Origin: Oegoconia quadripuncta
Taxonomy: Eukaryota; Arthropoda; Insecta; Lepidoptera; Autostichidae
Direction of reading: 5' to 3'
DNA length: 64,000 nucleotides
Assembly: GCA_949316235.1 (NCBI GenBank)
Contig: OX438760.1
Span: 2,916,501 to 2,980,500, forward strand
Below the pieces are notes generated by a model. It saw only the letters and a list, made by a program, of their open reading frames with translations. It was not told where the DNA came from and did not search any database. Below, one piece after another: positions 40,991 through 50,717 of this stretch (positions are counted from its first letter, which is position 1; each line of letters begins with the position of its first letter). The position numbers and the translations under genes are program-made.

Positions 40991-41282
40991 CGGCAGTAAC
41001 ACTTAAACCTGTTGGGAACATTGTTGAAATACCATTTTTTTTTTTTTTCATCATTACATACACGACCTGAGACGGTATGTGTCATAATATTCTAAGATTT
41101 GTGCCTGTGTATATTATGTGTGGTTCTGTACATTGTAATGTGGCACTGAATAAAATTTTCCATATCATATAATCTACTGCGGAATGATGGATTTGTCAGT
41201 GTTTTTAAGCCGCCTCTGTAGGCCACCAACTTGGCTTAACGACTGCCTTCAATTAAAAACAATCGGTACCAAATGACTACCG
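40991..41282. other. No gene; short retroelement-like end
   Basis: GTGGCACTGAATAAAATTTTCCATATCATAT near 41138-41170 has AATAAA before an ATATC-like tail, suggestive of a retroelement end; no second copy. Confidence 0.3.
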
Positions 41283-41611
41283 AGACCGCCTCCGTGGCTC
41301 AATGTAAACAACATTGGGTTTACGATTCGGAGATCGCGGGTTCGATTCCCAGCGGGGTACATGTTTAAGTACTCGCTTTGGTTGGTGGTAGGACATTTTA
41401 AAATGTCCGCGTGGCTAGCTACCACCATCTTATCTAAATCTGCCGCCAAGCAGCAGTGTTAATAGCATTGTTGTGTTCCGGTTGTCAGAGATAAGATAGC
41501 CAGTCCCCCAAATGTGTTGGGGTTTCCGGGTCAGTACGCTTCCACCTTGGACCTCATCTTCACTTAACATCAGGTGTGATTGAGGTCAAGTATTAATCCG
41601 TCGTGCATCTA
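41283..41611 (+). mobile_element. SINE-A, full length, abutting HelA
   Basis: Head GACCGCCTCCGTGGCTCAAT, B-box GGTTCGATTCCC, body as in 31223-31559, end CCGTCGTGCAT. The poly(A) is absent because a HelA terminus starts immediately. Confidence 0.75.
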
Positions 41612-41834
41612 GCTTTCCGCCCGCGGCATCGACTGCGTGGGATGGCTTTACCGCGAATATGTTTAATTTGTTTATCCCGCGAGAACTACTCACTTTATCG
41701 GGATAAAAAATTGCCTATGTCTTAATTCAGGGTATAGTCTACCTGTACACCAAATTTCGTTGAAATCCGTTCATCCGTTTTACCGTGATTGAGAAACAAA
41801 CACCCAAACTTTCGCATTTATTATATTAGTTAGA
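41612..41834 (-). mobile_element. HelA, full length
   Basis: 3' end CTAGCTTTCCGCCCGCGGCA at 41612, middle CTACTCACTTTATCGGGATA, 5' end ATTAGTTAGA|T at 41834. The 5' side keeps the A|T rule; at the 3' side the neighbouring base is T rather than A, perhaps because of the SINE junction. Confidence 0.65.
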
Positions 41835-41859
41835 TTTAATGATTATCGAAATTCGAAAA

Positions 41860-41909
41860 CGTCAAATTCGTTCATCCTATATTAACATATAGGATGAACG
41901 AATTTGACG
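41860..41909. repeat. Perfect 23-bp-arm palindrome
   Basis: CGTCAAATTCGTTCATCCTA + TAT (41860-41882) is exactly complementary to 41887-41909 with a four-base loop TAAC. It lies 26 bp from the end of HelA. No second copy. Confidence 0.8.
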
Positions 41910-42129
41910 TATGACGTTTGTGTCGAGTAGATTTAACTGTCGTCGAGTTGGTTAACTTGGTCGAACTCATTCAGCTAACAAGCTGTTAGTACATTTTAAC
42001 CACGATACGTTATCGAAACGAAAACTGAAATTACCATTTTGTCACGTTTCGCCAGAAACACGTGCATATGTTGCGCATGCGCAGATAAAAGATACTGTGT
42101 CAAAATAATTACCTAACTAAAATAATAAC

Positions 42130-42300
42130 GTTTTCCACGTCTTATAAGTCGACAGCATATTTTGTATTTAGCCGGGTGCGGTTTTTAATTTTTTTCTATA
42201 AAAGTATTCTATGATACACTTGAAATCAAGATGAATCTACATACATACACCTCCTTCCTGGTGCAGTCGGATAAAAACGCCTAAAGCCGGGTCTTGTGCG
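42130..42300 (-). repeat. CGA repeat, inverse copy
   Basis: TCGACAGCATATTTTGTATT, TATTCTATGATACACTTGAA, ATGAATCTACATACATACAC, CCTCCTTCCTGGTGCAGTCG correspond to the reverse complement of 33194-33440, with a piece missing in the middle. Confidence 0.5.
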
Positions 42301-42619
42301 ACCTGTTTTATGGTCGTCTAACACCTAACATGTTCTAATCAAATAGGGGCGTGGCCTAACTGTTTTGTTAGCGAAAACAAGCGAACATGTTATTCGAGGT
42401 GGACGGAAAACATCCCCGCGTTCGCCTGCGGGAGGGGGGGTTTTTCATTCCATCGTTGCTCGCGAACATTGAGGGCGGCTTGTTTGTTTCGTATTTCCAT
42501 ATTAAATAGAAGTTTGTTGGTTTCTGTTTTAAAGTTGCTCGCAGGAGACTACAATGTTTTGCTATCATGTTCTGCAAACATGTTTTATTAGTTTGTTTTG
42601 TTATTTTTTGGTGCAGAAG
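42301..42619. other. Unassigned sequence
   Basis: Contains AAGCCGGGTCTTGTGCG (42284-42300) related to the hairpin at 42620, and a GC-rich block at 42400-42440. The 115-codon minus frame at 42368-42715 crosses the hairpins and has no domain. Confidence 0.35.
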
Positions 42620-42676
42620 GAAGACCCGGCTATTAAGCCGGGTCTTCTTTTTGACGAGTATTAACTCGTCAAAAAG
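42620..42676. repeat. Two adjacent perfect hairpins sharing one base
   Basis: GAAGACCCGGCT-ATTA-AGCCGGGTCTTC (42620-42647) is directly followed by CTTTTTGACGAGT-ATTA-ACTCGTCAAAAAG (42647-42676). Both have perfect stems (12 and 13 bp) and the same ATTA loop. Confidence 0.8.
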
Positions 42677-43089
42677 CCTGACTAAGTCGATGCCTACGGC
42701 ATGACCAACAATCACGGTATGTGTTAAAATAATAAATGGTATAACAAGGGAGCAAAATAATATTTTTACGGCGAGGGCGCTGTTTTGAATGCAGAGCGGA
42801 ACGATGGATTATTATAAAATACCGAGTGTAGCGAGGGGTTCAATGTACATCGCCCGATGTAAAAAATATATTTGCGCTCGAGTGATACACTCTACTTTTC
42901 ATCTTCCTCTATGAGAAAAAACAATACACAAAAAAAAACAATATACTTATTATGTAAATATATTAGTTAGTGGAAGTCTGTGGTCTCTGCCTACCCCTAC
43001 GGGAAACAGACGTAACTTTATGTTATTTATGTATGTATTAGTTATTATTTGTACAAATGTAATGTTAAAATGTGACCAAATTCCGTCCT
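42677..43089. other. No gene; inverse Z2 piece
   Basis: 42968-43015 (AGTCTGTGGTCTCTGCCTAC, CCCTACGGGAAACAG) is the inverse of Z2. Remaining sequence unmatched. Confidence 0.35.
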
Positions 43090-43332
43090 TAGTTAAATAA
43101 ATAAATAATAAATATTTCGGACACTTACACCAATCATCTAGTCCCAAACTAAGCAAGCTTGTACTATGGATACTAGATAACGGATAAACATACATAAATA
43201 TTTATATAAACATCCTTGACTCAGGAATAAATGTTCATATTCATCACACAAAGATTTACCCGTCGCGGGATTCGAACCCGCAACCGTTGGTTTCGCTGAC
43301 AGGGTCACTGTCTACTACACCAATCGGTCCGG
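43090..43332 (-). mobile_element. SINE-B, full length
   Basis: AAATAAATAAATAATAAATA tail, TAGTCCCAAACTAAGCAAGC, CATCCTTGACTCAGGAATAA, GGGATTCGAACCC, ACTACACCAATCGGTCC. It shares AAAGATTTACCCGTCGCGGG with 40007-40247, so these two form a young subgroup. Confidence 0.75.
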
Positions 43333-45380
43333 GCGCTTGTTTTAGTAGATATGTTTTTTAATTAAGGGCGGCGGCCGGCAGCCATTACTTTTGCATACTA
43401 CATTTAGTTCGATCTTTTCGGTCGATACTATGGAGTATTTAAGTCTACTCGTATGTTTTTTTCATACAATATTTTAGTTCGATCTCTTTGGTAGAATCGT
43501 ACCAGGAACTACGGAGTATATATTTAGTCTATGTATAAGAAACATTAATCATGTTCCATGTTCCAAATTCAAAACTCTTTTATTCCCTGTTCTAAAGTCT
43601 CTTGGAGAAAAGACCTACTTTGGGCGCACTTATTGAGGAAACAATCGTCGTTTTTCAAATAGATGAGATAAAAATAACATTCTATGTCTGTTAATCATTT
43701 GCCGTATCTACTTTTCGTGCTTCAAATTATTTTTTTCCCGTTTTATCGTCGTCCCCGTCACGTTTGTCTTCAATTTGTCTGATCGTGATGGGAACGAGAG
43801 ACGTGAGTTGTGCAAACCTGTCAACTGACGTTACAGTGAGCCAACCCACGATTTACAAATGTTGGTTCAACTTGGTTACTAGAGGTTTGACAGGGAAATG
43901 TCTTTGCTATTGGCAATTGACGTTTGGTGTCGTCACATAGATGAGTGAGCAGGGTTTCTCCAATAAACTACACTCAAAGTCAAAGGAACTAACATAAATT
44001 GCAAAGTTAGAAAACCCCCGAGATCGACCAAAACTTATATCTTCAATTAATGTAGTTAGTAAATTGCGATTTGTTTTTTAAATGTTACCTCTGTAGATAA
44101 GTATGAAAACAACTTCTCCGGAGAAATACATTGCATTTTAACAGCATTTCTTCCAGTTTCCCACTTTTACAAAAATGTGTAAACTTCTTTAGAGTTGCCA
44201 ATTTCTAGACAGTACGGGAAATGGGAAACAGTATAGGAGATACTGAAATATTAATTAATTAATTAATACACACACATACACATAATAATAAGAGTTGTTT
44301 AAAATTTAGTGGTAGTATCTAATCTATTAATAATTACAATGTTTACTATGCATAGTTAAGGAAGAGCAAGATTTTCTGGCACAGGTATCCTTATACCTAA
44401 AAGGAAATCTTAACAATACGTTGCATGTGATTCCTAAAGAAAGAAATAAACATTTTTTCATTTTCATTGTTCTAATCACGGAACAGTAAATTACTGTTCC
44501 GTGGTTCTAATGCAATTTTCAACCGCCGACACTAAAAATAGGAGTGTAATAAGTTTTGAAGTCTATATCTGTCTGTGTATCTGGTTGTGTGGTTTCGGCA
44601 CTCAAATAGAATAGAACCACCATACAGGCAGAAAGGTAATGCGTGCGCTAGCAAATTGTAAGCGTTTCTCGAAATGCATTGTCAAAACAGCAGATTCATA
44701 CTACGTGAAAATATTTTAAACGGTTACGAAGATTGCTATAAGAGTAAATTGTATTTTTTCACAATTAATAGCATATTTTATCATTTTGCCTACCCTGTGA
44801 CAAAATGCTGTGCACGCCATTGCCTTGCCTATACTATCCCATTTTAAAAACACTGTAATACTTGCCTTAATACATTAACATAGGTTACATTAACCTTATG
44901 CCTTAGCGCAATAAATGACCATAACTCCGCCATTTCCGTTAGATATGTAATAAATATATGTTTAAGAAGCGCACGCGCGTTGTCACATAAGTAAATTATG
45001 CGCTTTCATAAGAAATCCAGTTATACAATACGATTACAAGTCGCCGATTGCAAAAACATGGGTGTAAGTGACGAGCGAAGCAATACATATCGAGATTAAG
45101 GTGAGGAACACTCACTTTTAATCGCCGACGTAAAAAACCATAAAGCACACGTGACAAAACACGATCGTGGCAATGCGATTAAGGAAAAAATCCTACACCG
45201 ATGAAAAATGCGTTCGTGCACCCATCTACGAGTACCAAATCTTATTTGTTTGATGGTGTTGGGGGTGTGTGTGTGTCCAACCTTTGTCCAGATGTATGTT
45301 AATAATACGTGGTCAGATTTGAGTACGGTTTTTAATTTGTTTATCGCGAGGGCTTTACTTACTTTACCGGGAACAAAAAT
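43333..45380. other. No gene; one short tandem duplication and one palindrome
   Basis: 43396-43455 and 43464-43530 are diverged tandem copies (TTTAGTTCGATCT, ACTATGGAGTAT/ACTACGGAGTAT, TTAGTCTA). Otherwise unmatched except the palindrome at 44474. This is the longest repeat-poor stretch of the window. Confidence 0.45.
44474..44506. repeat. Palindrome, 16-bp arms
   Basis: AATCACGGAACAGTAA pairs with TTACTGTTCCGTGGTT at 15 of 16 positions, with a single-base centre. Confidence 0.65.
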
Positions 45381-45850
45381 ATACATACATAAAGTCACGC
45401 CTGTTTCCCGTAGCGTTCTGCTACCGCCACGCTCACTACATCTAGGCGCAGTCCGTGGTGTATACGAAAGCAGGAGGCCGAGCTTCACTCGCCCTCCTTC
45501 CTATGGCCCTAGTGCCTTCATTGGCTACACTCCCATTTGCAAAGGCGGGAAGTGGGAAACCTTTTTCTTACTTACACACCCTATTTCTTTCTTTAATTAG
45601 CTGGGGTCCAAGGTAGCAATAGAGTGACGTAGGGCACCGTCTACCTTCAGTAGGCGCCGTGGCGAGTACCACTGTCGATCCTAGCTTATAGGAGTTACAG
45701 TGGGAGGAGTGTGGAGGTGGTTGTTTCCCGTAGGGGTAGGCAGAGATCACAGACTTCGACTTTCTACGATCTATACACCTATTTTACTTCATTCACTCTC
45801 ATAAGGTTGTTCATACATGCTCGTCGGTTTAGAGTACTCTTGACTTGGCC
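45381..45850 (+). repeat. Z2 and Y repeat cluster
   Basis: 45381-45420 (ATACATAAAGTCACGCCTGT, TTCCCGTAGCG) and 45724-45840 (TTTCCCGTAGGGGTAGGCAG, CTCTCATAAGGTTGTTCATA) are Z2; 45510-45715 is Y. Two overlapping 130-codon frames on opposite strands cross this cluster and encode nothing recognisable. Confidence 0.5.
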
Positions 45851-45942
45851 TTTCTTTAAGACGTCCCCGATTTGATCATGGTACGTTCGCGTGGTCTTCC
45901 CCGACCTTTATGTATATGTATGTAATAATTGTTGTAATTATT

Positions 45943-46224
45943 GACGACCTGTTTGGTGTAGTGGATAGCACCTCTGACCACTATACCAAAAGGTTGCGGG
46001 TTCGAATCCCGCTAGGGGCATATGTTTGTGTGATGAATAGGGACATGTGTATCCGAGTTATGGATGTTTTCATTTATAATAAGTATTTATTTACAAAAAA
46101 ATGTATTTATGTAGTATATCAACCATCTGGTATCCACAACACAAGCATATAGTTGCTTAAAGTGGAACTAGATGGCGCTGTGTGTATGTCAGGGATATTT
46201 ATTTATTATTTATTTATTATTTAA
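45943..46224 (+). mobile_element. SINE-C, full length
   Basis: Head GACGACCTGTTTGGTGTAGT (A-box TGGTGTAGTGG), B-box GGTTCGAATCC at about 45998, core TGTTTGTGTGATGAATAGGG, 3' part CAACCATCTGGTATCCACAA, GGAACTAGATGGCGCTGTGT and an ATTTATT tail. Confidence 0.8.
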
Positions 46225-46227
46225 TTG

Positions 46228-46350
46228 TGTGGATGGTAGTGTCGAGTACTACCGATACTACCATCCACATTCGCTTGCTTCGTATATCTCTTGGGTTAGT
46301 CTTCTTTCATTCATCCTCTCCACATGTCCAAACCATCTCACCATACCTTT
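46228..46350 (-). pseudogene. RTE LINE ORF2 fragment with adjoining hairpin
   Basis: Minus-strand translation of 46255-46350 reads KGMVRWFGHVERMNERRLTQ then EIYEAS, the RW-GHV-RM segment of RTE ORF2. The end at 46257-46269 forms a perfect 13-bp hairpin with 46228-46240 (TGTGGATGGTAGT), a fold-back at the junction. Confidence 0.6.
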
Positions 46351-46371
46351 TTCAACCTTTGTCACTAAAAA

Positions 46372-46475
46372 TATCCCACGTTTTAATCCAAGGTATATGC
46401 CAAATTTCATCCAAATCAGTTAATTTCGCCGTGATTGAGCAACAAACAAACATAATAACATATAAATTAGTTAGA
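46372..46475 (-). mobile_element. HelA 5' part
   Basis: ATATCCCACGTTTTAATCCA, CAAATTTCATCCAAATCAG, TTTCGCCGTGATTGAGCAAC and AATTAGTTAGA|T. The 3' half is missing. Confidence 0.6.
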
Positions 46476-46484
46476 TTATTCAAA

Positions 46485-46556
46485 TAGTTTTTTTTTTTTT
46501 TTTTTATATGAGAGAGCGGCAAACGAGCATGCGGGTCACCTGATGGAAACGGGTTT
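46485..46556 (-). mobile_element. Retroelement K 3' end with poly(A)
   Basis: T-run 46485-46505 then ATATGAGAGAGCGGCAAACG, AGCATGCGGGTCACCTGATG. The same sequence adjoins Q at 27811 and 55140. Confidence 0.6.
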
Positions 46557-47010
46557 GTTTTACAAAATATTTTTTATGAATATTTTGAATGTTGAACCTC
46601 AGTCCCGCTACCTCCTATCACACGCATCGCATCTCGTCGTGTACTGAGCATTGCTGCTGCCGATTTTATCGTAGCCTTACCTCTTTGTTCGAAGTTTTTG
46701 TTTTGCAAGGGCATCCCTTTGTTGTGTCGTTCTTTCCGTTTTGGATAACTCGTTGTTATATCGTGTTACACGTTCTCTGCAGTTACTGGCATTAGTACTA
46801 TTATGGCTTATGTCTTTATTGCATTATAGTTTGAGACCCGAGAGCTGGTTTTTTCTTCGCTCAACGTTTAAGTATGTGCATCCAACAAGGAAACGCTGGC
46901 AGCGTTTTGGATACCTTGCCTCGCGGCCCCAATTTTTTACATTTATTCTAGTTTATATTTAAATTCAGTCTCTTTATTTGTTACTGTTTTTAAATAAATA
47001 AATAAATAAC
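46557..47010 (+). mobile_element. Possible LINE 3'UTR with AAAT tail
   Basis: It ends GTTACTGTTTTTAAATAAAT + AAATAAATAAC, a retroelement-like tail. The preceding ~400 bp is less AT-rich than its surroundings. No second copy and no domain. Confidence 0.3.
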
Positions 47011-47052
47011 ATACGACGAACTACAACTAAAAAAAATTATAGTTTGCCAAAT

Positions 47053-47124
47053 CAATTGTTAAATCATACTAAAGATGATTTCAGTATGGTATACTTTGTA
47101 AATAATGGGTAATCGAAAATTTTT
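47053..47124 (-). repeat. Repeat R, left part of a split copy
   Basis: AATTGTTAAATCATACTAAA then TCAGTATGGTATACTTTGTA and AATCGAAAATTTTT align with the reverse complement of 56450-56516 in the uninterrupted R copy. It stops where LINE-L's poly(A) begins. Confidence 0.65.
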
Positions 47125-47367
47125 GGTTTTTTTTTTTTTTTTTTTTATTTATCCATAGAACATTATTTGAACAATCTTCACTATAAGACGCCTACGAAAA
47201 CCTGTAAAGGTTTGTGTGTAGTGCGAATGAGGTCACTGACCCGCCACGTTATTAATTATTACAAAAGCAACTTAAAATATCTACATACATAATACATAAG
47301 ATTGATATACAAAAGCAAGTAGACATGTGTCTCGCTATCGAAATAAAATTTGTTGGAAAGGCACTTC

Positions 47368-49317
47368 CTACATATTTCCATCTATAAAGTACTTCTTTAA
47401 TGCATTTTTACATTGTTTTATGTTATATGAATATAGTTCACCAGGAATACTATTTAAAATATCTGGTAAAATATAATCCCATATTCTCATGCCATATACA
47501 TTATTACATTTAGGAAGTTGATATGGTGGTAGGTATGCCAAATTACGTAGATGACTTGGTCTACTTGTTTTTGTTAACAATGCTATGTTGGGAAATTTTT
47601 CTAAAACTATTGACATTTTAATTTTGTTGTATACAGTTAATATTCTACAGTGCTTAAACAATTCCTCATTATTTTCCTTATACTTATTTTTTATATATAT
47701 TGGTACAATATTTTTAAGTAGACTAAGTTGTAGCTTATATAAGCTATCCATATATGTTTTATAAGTACGCCCATAACTACCCAGTCCGTAACTAATTAGA
47801 GAATCTGCTAGAGATAAGTACAACATGCGGAGTATGTTATAGGGTAGCTTGTATTTAAGTATAGCAAATTTGGCATTGATTGATCTTAGTTTGTTACATA
47901 CATTTTCGATATGTGGACCCCAGTTAAAATTTTGATCGATAATCAATCCGAGATATGTGTGTTGTTTTACTATCTCGATAGGCTTACATTTACATGTCAA
48001 TTGTTGGATCAGGGTATGTAAACATTTGTGGTCGTGTGCTATGATGGTAGGGACATGGGGGGTTTTCATATAAGGTGATCGTATGTGTATGGCTTTGGTT
48101 TTATCGGCATTTATTGTCAATCCGACGTCGTGAGCCCATTTGCACAGTATATTAAAGTTTTTTTGAATTGTTATATTTGCTTCCTCCATGTTCCTTCCAT
48201 GACTCACTAGACACGTGTCGTCTGCAAATTGATACACTGAGCCCTCCGGGAAGATGTTACACATATCATTTACGTACAGTAAGTACTCAGTTGGTGCTAA
48301 AATGGAGCCCTGTGCGGTGCCCTGTACAGTACGTATTTCGTTACTTTGACTATTTCCCAGTCGTACTACTGTGCGACGGTTTTTATGATAGTCTTGGAAC
48401 CATCTAAGTAGAGGACCCCGTATACCATTCTGTTCTAGTTTAGAAAAAAGTGTGGAATACTGCAAGGCATCAAAAGCTTTGCTGAAGTCGATGAAGACAA
48501 CGAGCACCTGTTCTCGATTGTTCAGGTACCCGTTCACCTCATCGACGAAATTGAACAATAGTTGAGAGGTATTTCGTCCTTTTTGGAATCCGTATTGCTT
48601 CTCGTTTATTATTTTATTAATTGACAAATACTTATTTATCTCATTGCCGAAATATCTCTCAACTATTTTGTCAATGCTAGATAAGATAGTTATCGGTCTA
48701 TAATTATTAATGTCATTATAAGAACCTTTTTTGTGTACCGGTCGGATAATACCTATTTTTAACAAGTCGGGGTAGGAGGACGTAGCTATACATGTATTTA
48801 TTAAATGTGTTATAACTGGGGTAATTTCTTCATTTATACATATTATGTCACGTGTGCGTATATTATCTATACCGGGGCTTTTTTTCTTGTTTAAGTGCTT
48901 AATGATCGTAAATATAACATTGTTGGTAGCTCGCTTCAATCTCATTGATATATTTGTGTCGGTTGTGCAACTATTTTGCGCTAACAATGGTATGTTACAG
49001 CTTGTACATATATTTTTGACATTTTCATTAAAACCTTGAGCGAATTTATTACAAAGGGAGTTTGAGCTTAATTTAAAATTCTTCCTAATTACGTCGTCAA
49101 TTGATTTTGATACCTTGCCACATATACGGTTAATTATCGACCAAATCTTACGAGGATTTTTGAAGTTGATAGACACTTCATCCTTTATTGATTTATTTCT
49201 TATTTTATTTATATATTTGTTTGTTTTATTTCTGTATGTATTATAAAGTAATCTTTTTTCTTTATTTGCATGATCTTTTTGCCATATTTTTAATAACTCT
49301 GATTTTTTCTTACTCAT
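47368..49317 (-). CDS. Reverse transcriptase half of LINE-L ORF2
   Basis: 649 codons from the first ATG; the frame is open back to 49368. It copies element RNA into DNA at the nicked target. Visible RT motifs: KKSPGID (145-151), GFQKGRNTS (243-251), DFSKAFD with the first catalytic Asp (277-283), AQGSILAP (335-342) and FADD with the Asp pair (364-367). FADD and AQGS replace the commoner YADD and PQGS, as in several CR1/Jockey-group elements. The C-terminus ends normally, with a K-rich NALKKYFIDGNM. It should be fused to the endonuclease frame upstream; a one-base shift separates them, so the ATG is not a true start. All catalytic residues look intact. Clade (Daphne, Kiri or CR1) is not settled. 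Confidence 0.9.
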   Translation of the reverse strand: MSKKKSELLKIWQKDHANKEKRLLYNTYRNKTNKYINKIRNKSIKDEVSINFKNPRKIWSIINRICGKVSKSIDDVIRKNFKLSSNSLCNKFAQGFNENVKNICTSCNIPLLAQNSCTTDTNISMRLKRATNNVIFTIIKHLNKKKSPGIDNIRTRDIICINEEITPVITHLINTCIATSSYPDLLKIGIIRPVHKKGSYNDINNYRPITILSSIDKIVERYFGNEINKYLSINKIINEKQYGFQKGRNTSQLLFNFVDEVNGYLNNREQVLVVFIDFSKAFDALQYSTLFSKLEQNGIRGPLLRWFQDYHKNRRTVVRLGNSQSNEIRTVQGTAQGSILAPTEYLLYVNDMCNIFPEGSVYQFADDTCLVSHGRNMEEANITIQKNFNILCKWAHDVGLTINADKTKAIHIRSPYMKTPHVPTIIAHDHKCLHTLIQQLTCKCKPIEIVKQHTYLGLIIDQNFNWGPHIENVCNKLRSINAKFAILKYKLPYNILRMLYLSLADSLISYGLGSYGRTYKTYMDSLYKLQLSLLKNIVPIYIKNKYKENNEELFKHCRILTVYNKIKMSIVLEKFPNIALLTKTSRPSHLRNLAYLPPYQLPKCNNVYGMRIWDYILPDILNSIPGELYSYNIKQCKNALKKYFIDGNM

Positions 49318-49342
49318 ATATATTATTCTATTATTTACCCAA

Positions 49343-50305
49343 TTACAGTCCTGTCGTTTGTCTAAAATTTATTTTTACATTCATTTTACATTTATCGTAT
49401 ATCTCACTAAATTTATTTACTATGTATTTCAAAATATCACTGGGGTTTTGTAATTCTAAAGCAGGTTTCCAATCAATATTTCGCAATTCGCACTGTAACT
49501 TATCGAGATCGAGTCGAGTTTGGTTCTTAAAGTTAGCTTTCTTTATGTGCGTATTTTCCACTATGACACACCCCGTTATGAAGTGGTCTGCAATCGAGTC
49601 GTTTATTACTGCTGTATGCATTTCTCTGTAGTTGTTTATTCGTGTAAATATATGGTCTATGCAGGACTTCGTAATTAGATTGCCTTTGCTTTCTATGCGT
49701 GTATATTGATTGATTCCACATTCTAGTCCTCTTTGACACATGGTGTTTAGATACAGCGATCCTGTAGGTGAGTGCGTTTTGATGTTGATGTTCATGTCGC
49801 CCAATAGTATGTAATTATGTTTTTTTGTATGTAGGCTAATTAGTTTGGACAATTCAGTGACGAATCGCTGTTTGTTTGAGTCAGGTGGTCTGTATACGGC
49901 ACACATACAAAATTTTGATTTGTAGCTAGTCTCACACTCACCCAATATACATTCAAAGTTTGCCGTTGTCACTGGTATTCGGGTGAAGTTCATACTATTG
50001 TGTACGTACACAATAATTCCGCCGCCCTTTCTGCGCTTTCTTAATTCCGAGTGCATATCATAGTGTTGCAGTTGAAACAGGTTCATGCAATCATTGGATA
50101 TATTTACCTCAGTTAGCACAATGGTATGTATAGTATGTATACTGGTTGAGACTATATATTCTAGATAAGAAAAATTTTTTAACATGGATCTGATGTTCAC
50201 GTGTAATACAATTAGGTGGTTGTGATGTTTAAATTCAATATTTTTCATGAAGTCATTCCATGAAGGGTGGTTGGCTTCTTGTATAGATGTGAACATGTCA
50301 TCCAT
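49343..50305 (-). CDS. APE-type endonuclease half of LINE-L ORF2
   Basis: 320 codons from ATG at 50305, a plausible true ORF2 start 39 nt after the ORF1 stop. The domain nicks genomic DNA to prime reverse transcription. Motifs of the exonuclease-endonuclease-phosphatase fold: Asn in LHVNIRS (37), Glu in LTEVN (66), YRPP (138-141), GDMN (169-172), SCIDHIF (215-220) and the terminal ADH (239-241). The frame ends at a stop just after NFRQTTGL, where the RT frame, offset by one base, carries on with an NWVNNR-type linker. A single-base insertion (or two-base loss) between 49343 and 49368 explains the break. Confidence 0.88.
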   Translation of the reverse strand: MDDMFTSIQEANHPSWNDFMKNIEFKHHNHLIVLHVNIRSMLKNFSYLEYIVSTSIHTIHTIVLTEVNISNDCMNLFQLQHYDMHSELRKRRKGGGIIVYVHNSMNFTRIPVTTANFECILGECETSYKSKFCMCAVYRPPDSNKQRFVTELSKLISLHTKKHNYILLGDMNINIKTHSPTGSLYLNTMCQRGLECGINQYTRIESKGNLITKSCIDHIFTRINNYREMHTAVINDSIADHFITGCVIVENTHIKKANFKNQTRLDLDKLQCELRNIDWKPALELQNPSDILKYIVNKFSEIYDKCKMNVKINFRQTTGL

Positions 50306-50344
50306 TTTTGATATTTAATTGTAGGCGTGTCGGGGGAGCATTTT

Positions 50345-50710
50345 TCAATGTTCTGTCTCCGCTGTTAGAGACATTAATTTTTCGATGTCCTTTTCGGTCT
50401 TAATTTCATATAATTTTTCATTTTCCACTTTGCGAGCCAGTATATGTCCATTTTTGTACCATACATATTTGAAGAGCCCGGTGTTTTTTAGGTTGGTTTT
50501 GCTTTTCCATAGCAGATAGGCCGTGTGTGGTGATAGTGATTCGCGTATGTATATTTTTGAGTCGTCGTCATTGTTGACCTCTGTGTCTTTGTAGGCTGAC
50601 AGCCATTTGTCACGGCGGCCCTCCTTTAGTGAAACCACAATCACCGATGTCAGGGGTGTGTGAGGATTTTTTTTGACCCGATTTCTTTTACGATACGCCT
50701 TGATGATTTT
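50345..50710 (-). pseudogene. LINE-L ORF1, C-terminal FP-like domain, 5'-truncated
   Basis: The frame is open from 50726 to the stop at 50345. It reads IIKAYRKRN, then [27 protein letters not shown] and [20 protein letters not shown]. This matches the C-terminal domain shared by ORF1 proteins of CR1-type insect LINEs and baculovirus FP proteins (RDKWL--YK ... YVW-KNG-I--RK). ORF1 proteins bind element RNA; the expected N-terminal zinc-finger and coiled-coil parts are missing because the element is truncated. The GTG at 50644 is not a real start. Confidence 0.7.
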
Positions 50711-50717
50711 AAATTTT

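Larger units (their letters stand above)
47127..50710 (-). mobile_element. LINE-L, CR1/Jockey-like non-LTR retrotransposon, 5'-truncated
   Basis: In order on the minus strand: ORF1 C-terminal part, a 39-nt gap, endonuclease frame, reverse transcriptase frame, ~220-nt 3'UTR and a 20-nt poly(A) (T-run 47127-47146). It interrupts repeat R, whose two halves lie at 47053-47124 and 50718-50810. AAATTTT at 47117-47123 and 50711-50717 may be the target duplication. Only one frameshift mars 970 codons of ORF2, so insertion is probably recent. The truncation in ORF1 means that this copy cannot be autonomous. Confidence 0.85.

Noticed and set aside
42620..42652. Bacterial-type rho-independent terminator, hence bacterial DNA
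   Set aside because: Flanking sequence contains insect repeats (CGA, Z2, SINE-B), and a second hairpin follows immediately; no bacterial gene is present.
45096..45600. Two 130-codon ORFs on opposite strands
   Set aside because: They overlap each other and run through Z2 and Y repeats; no recognisable protein.
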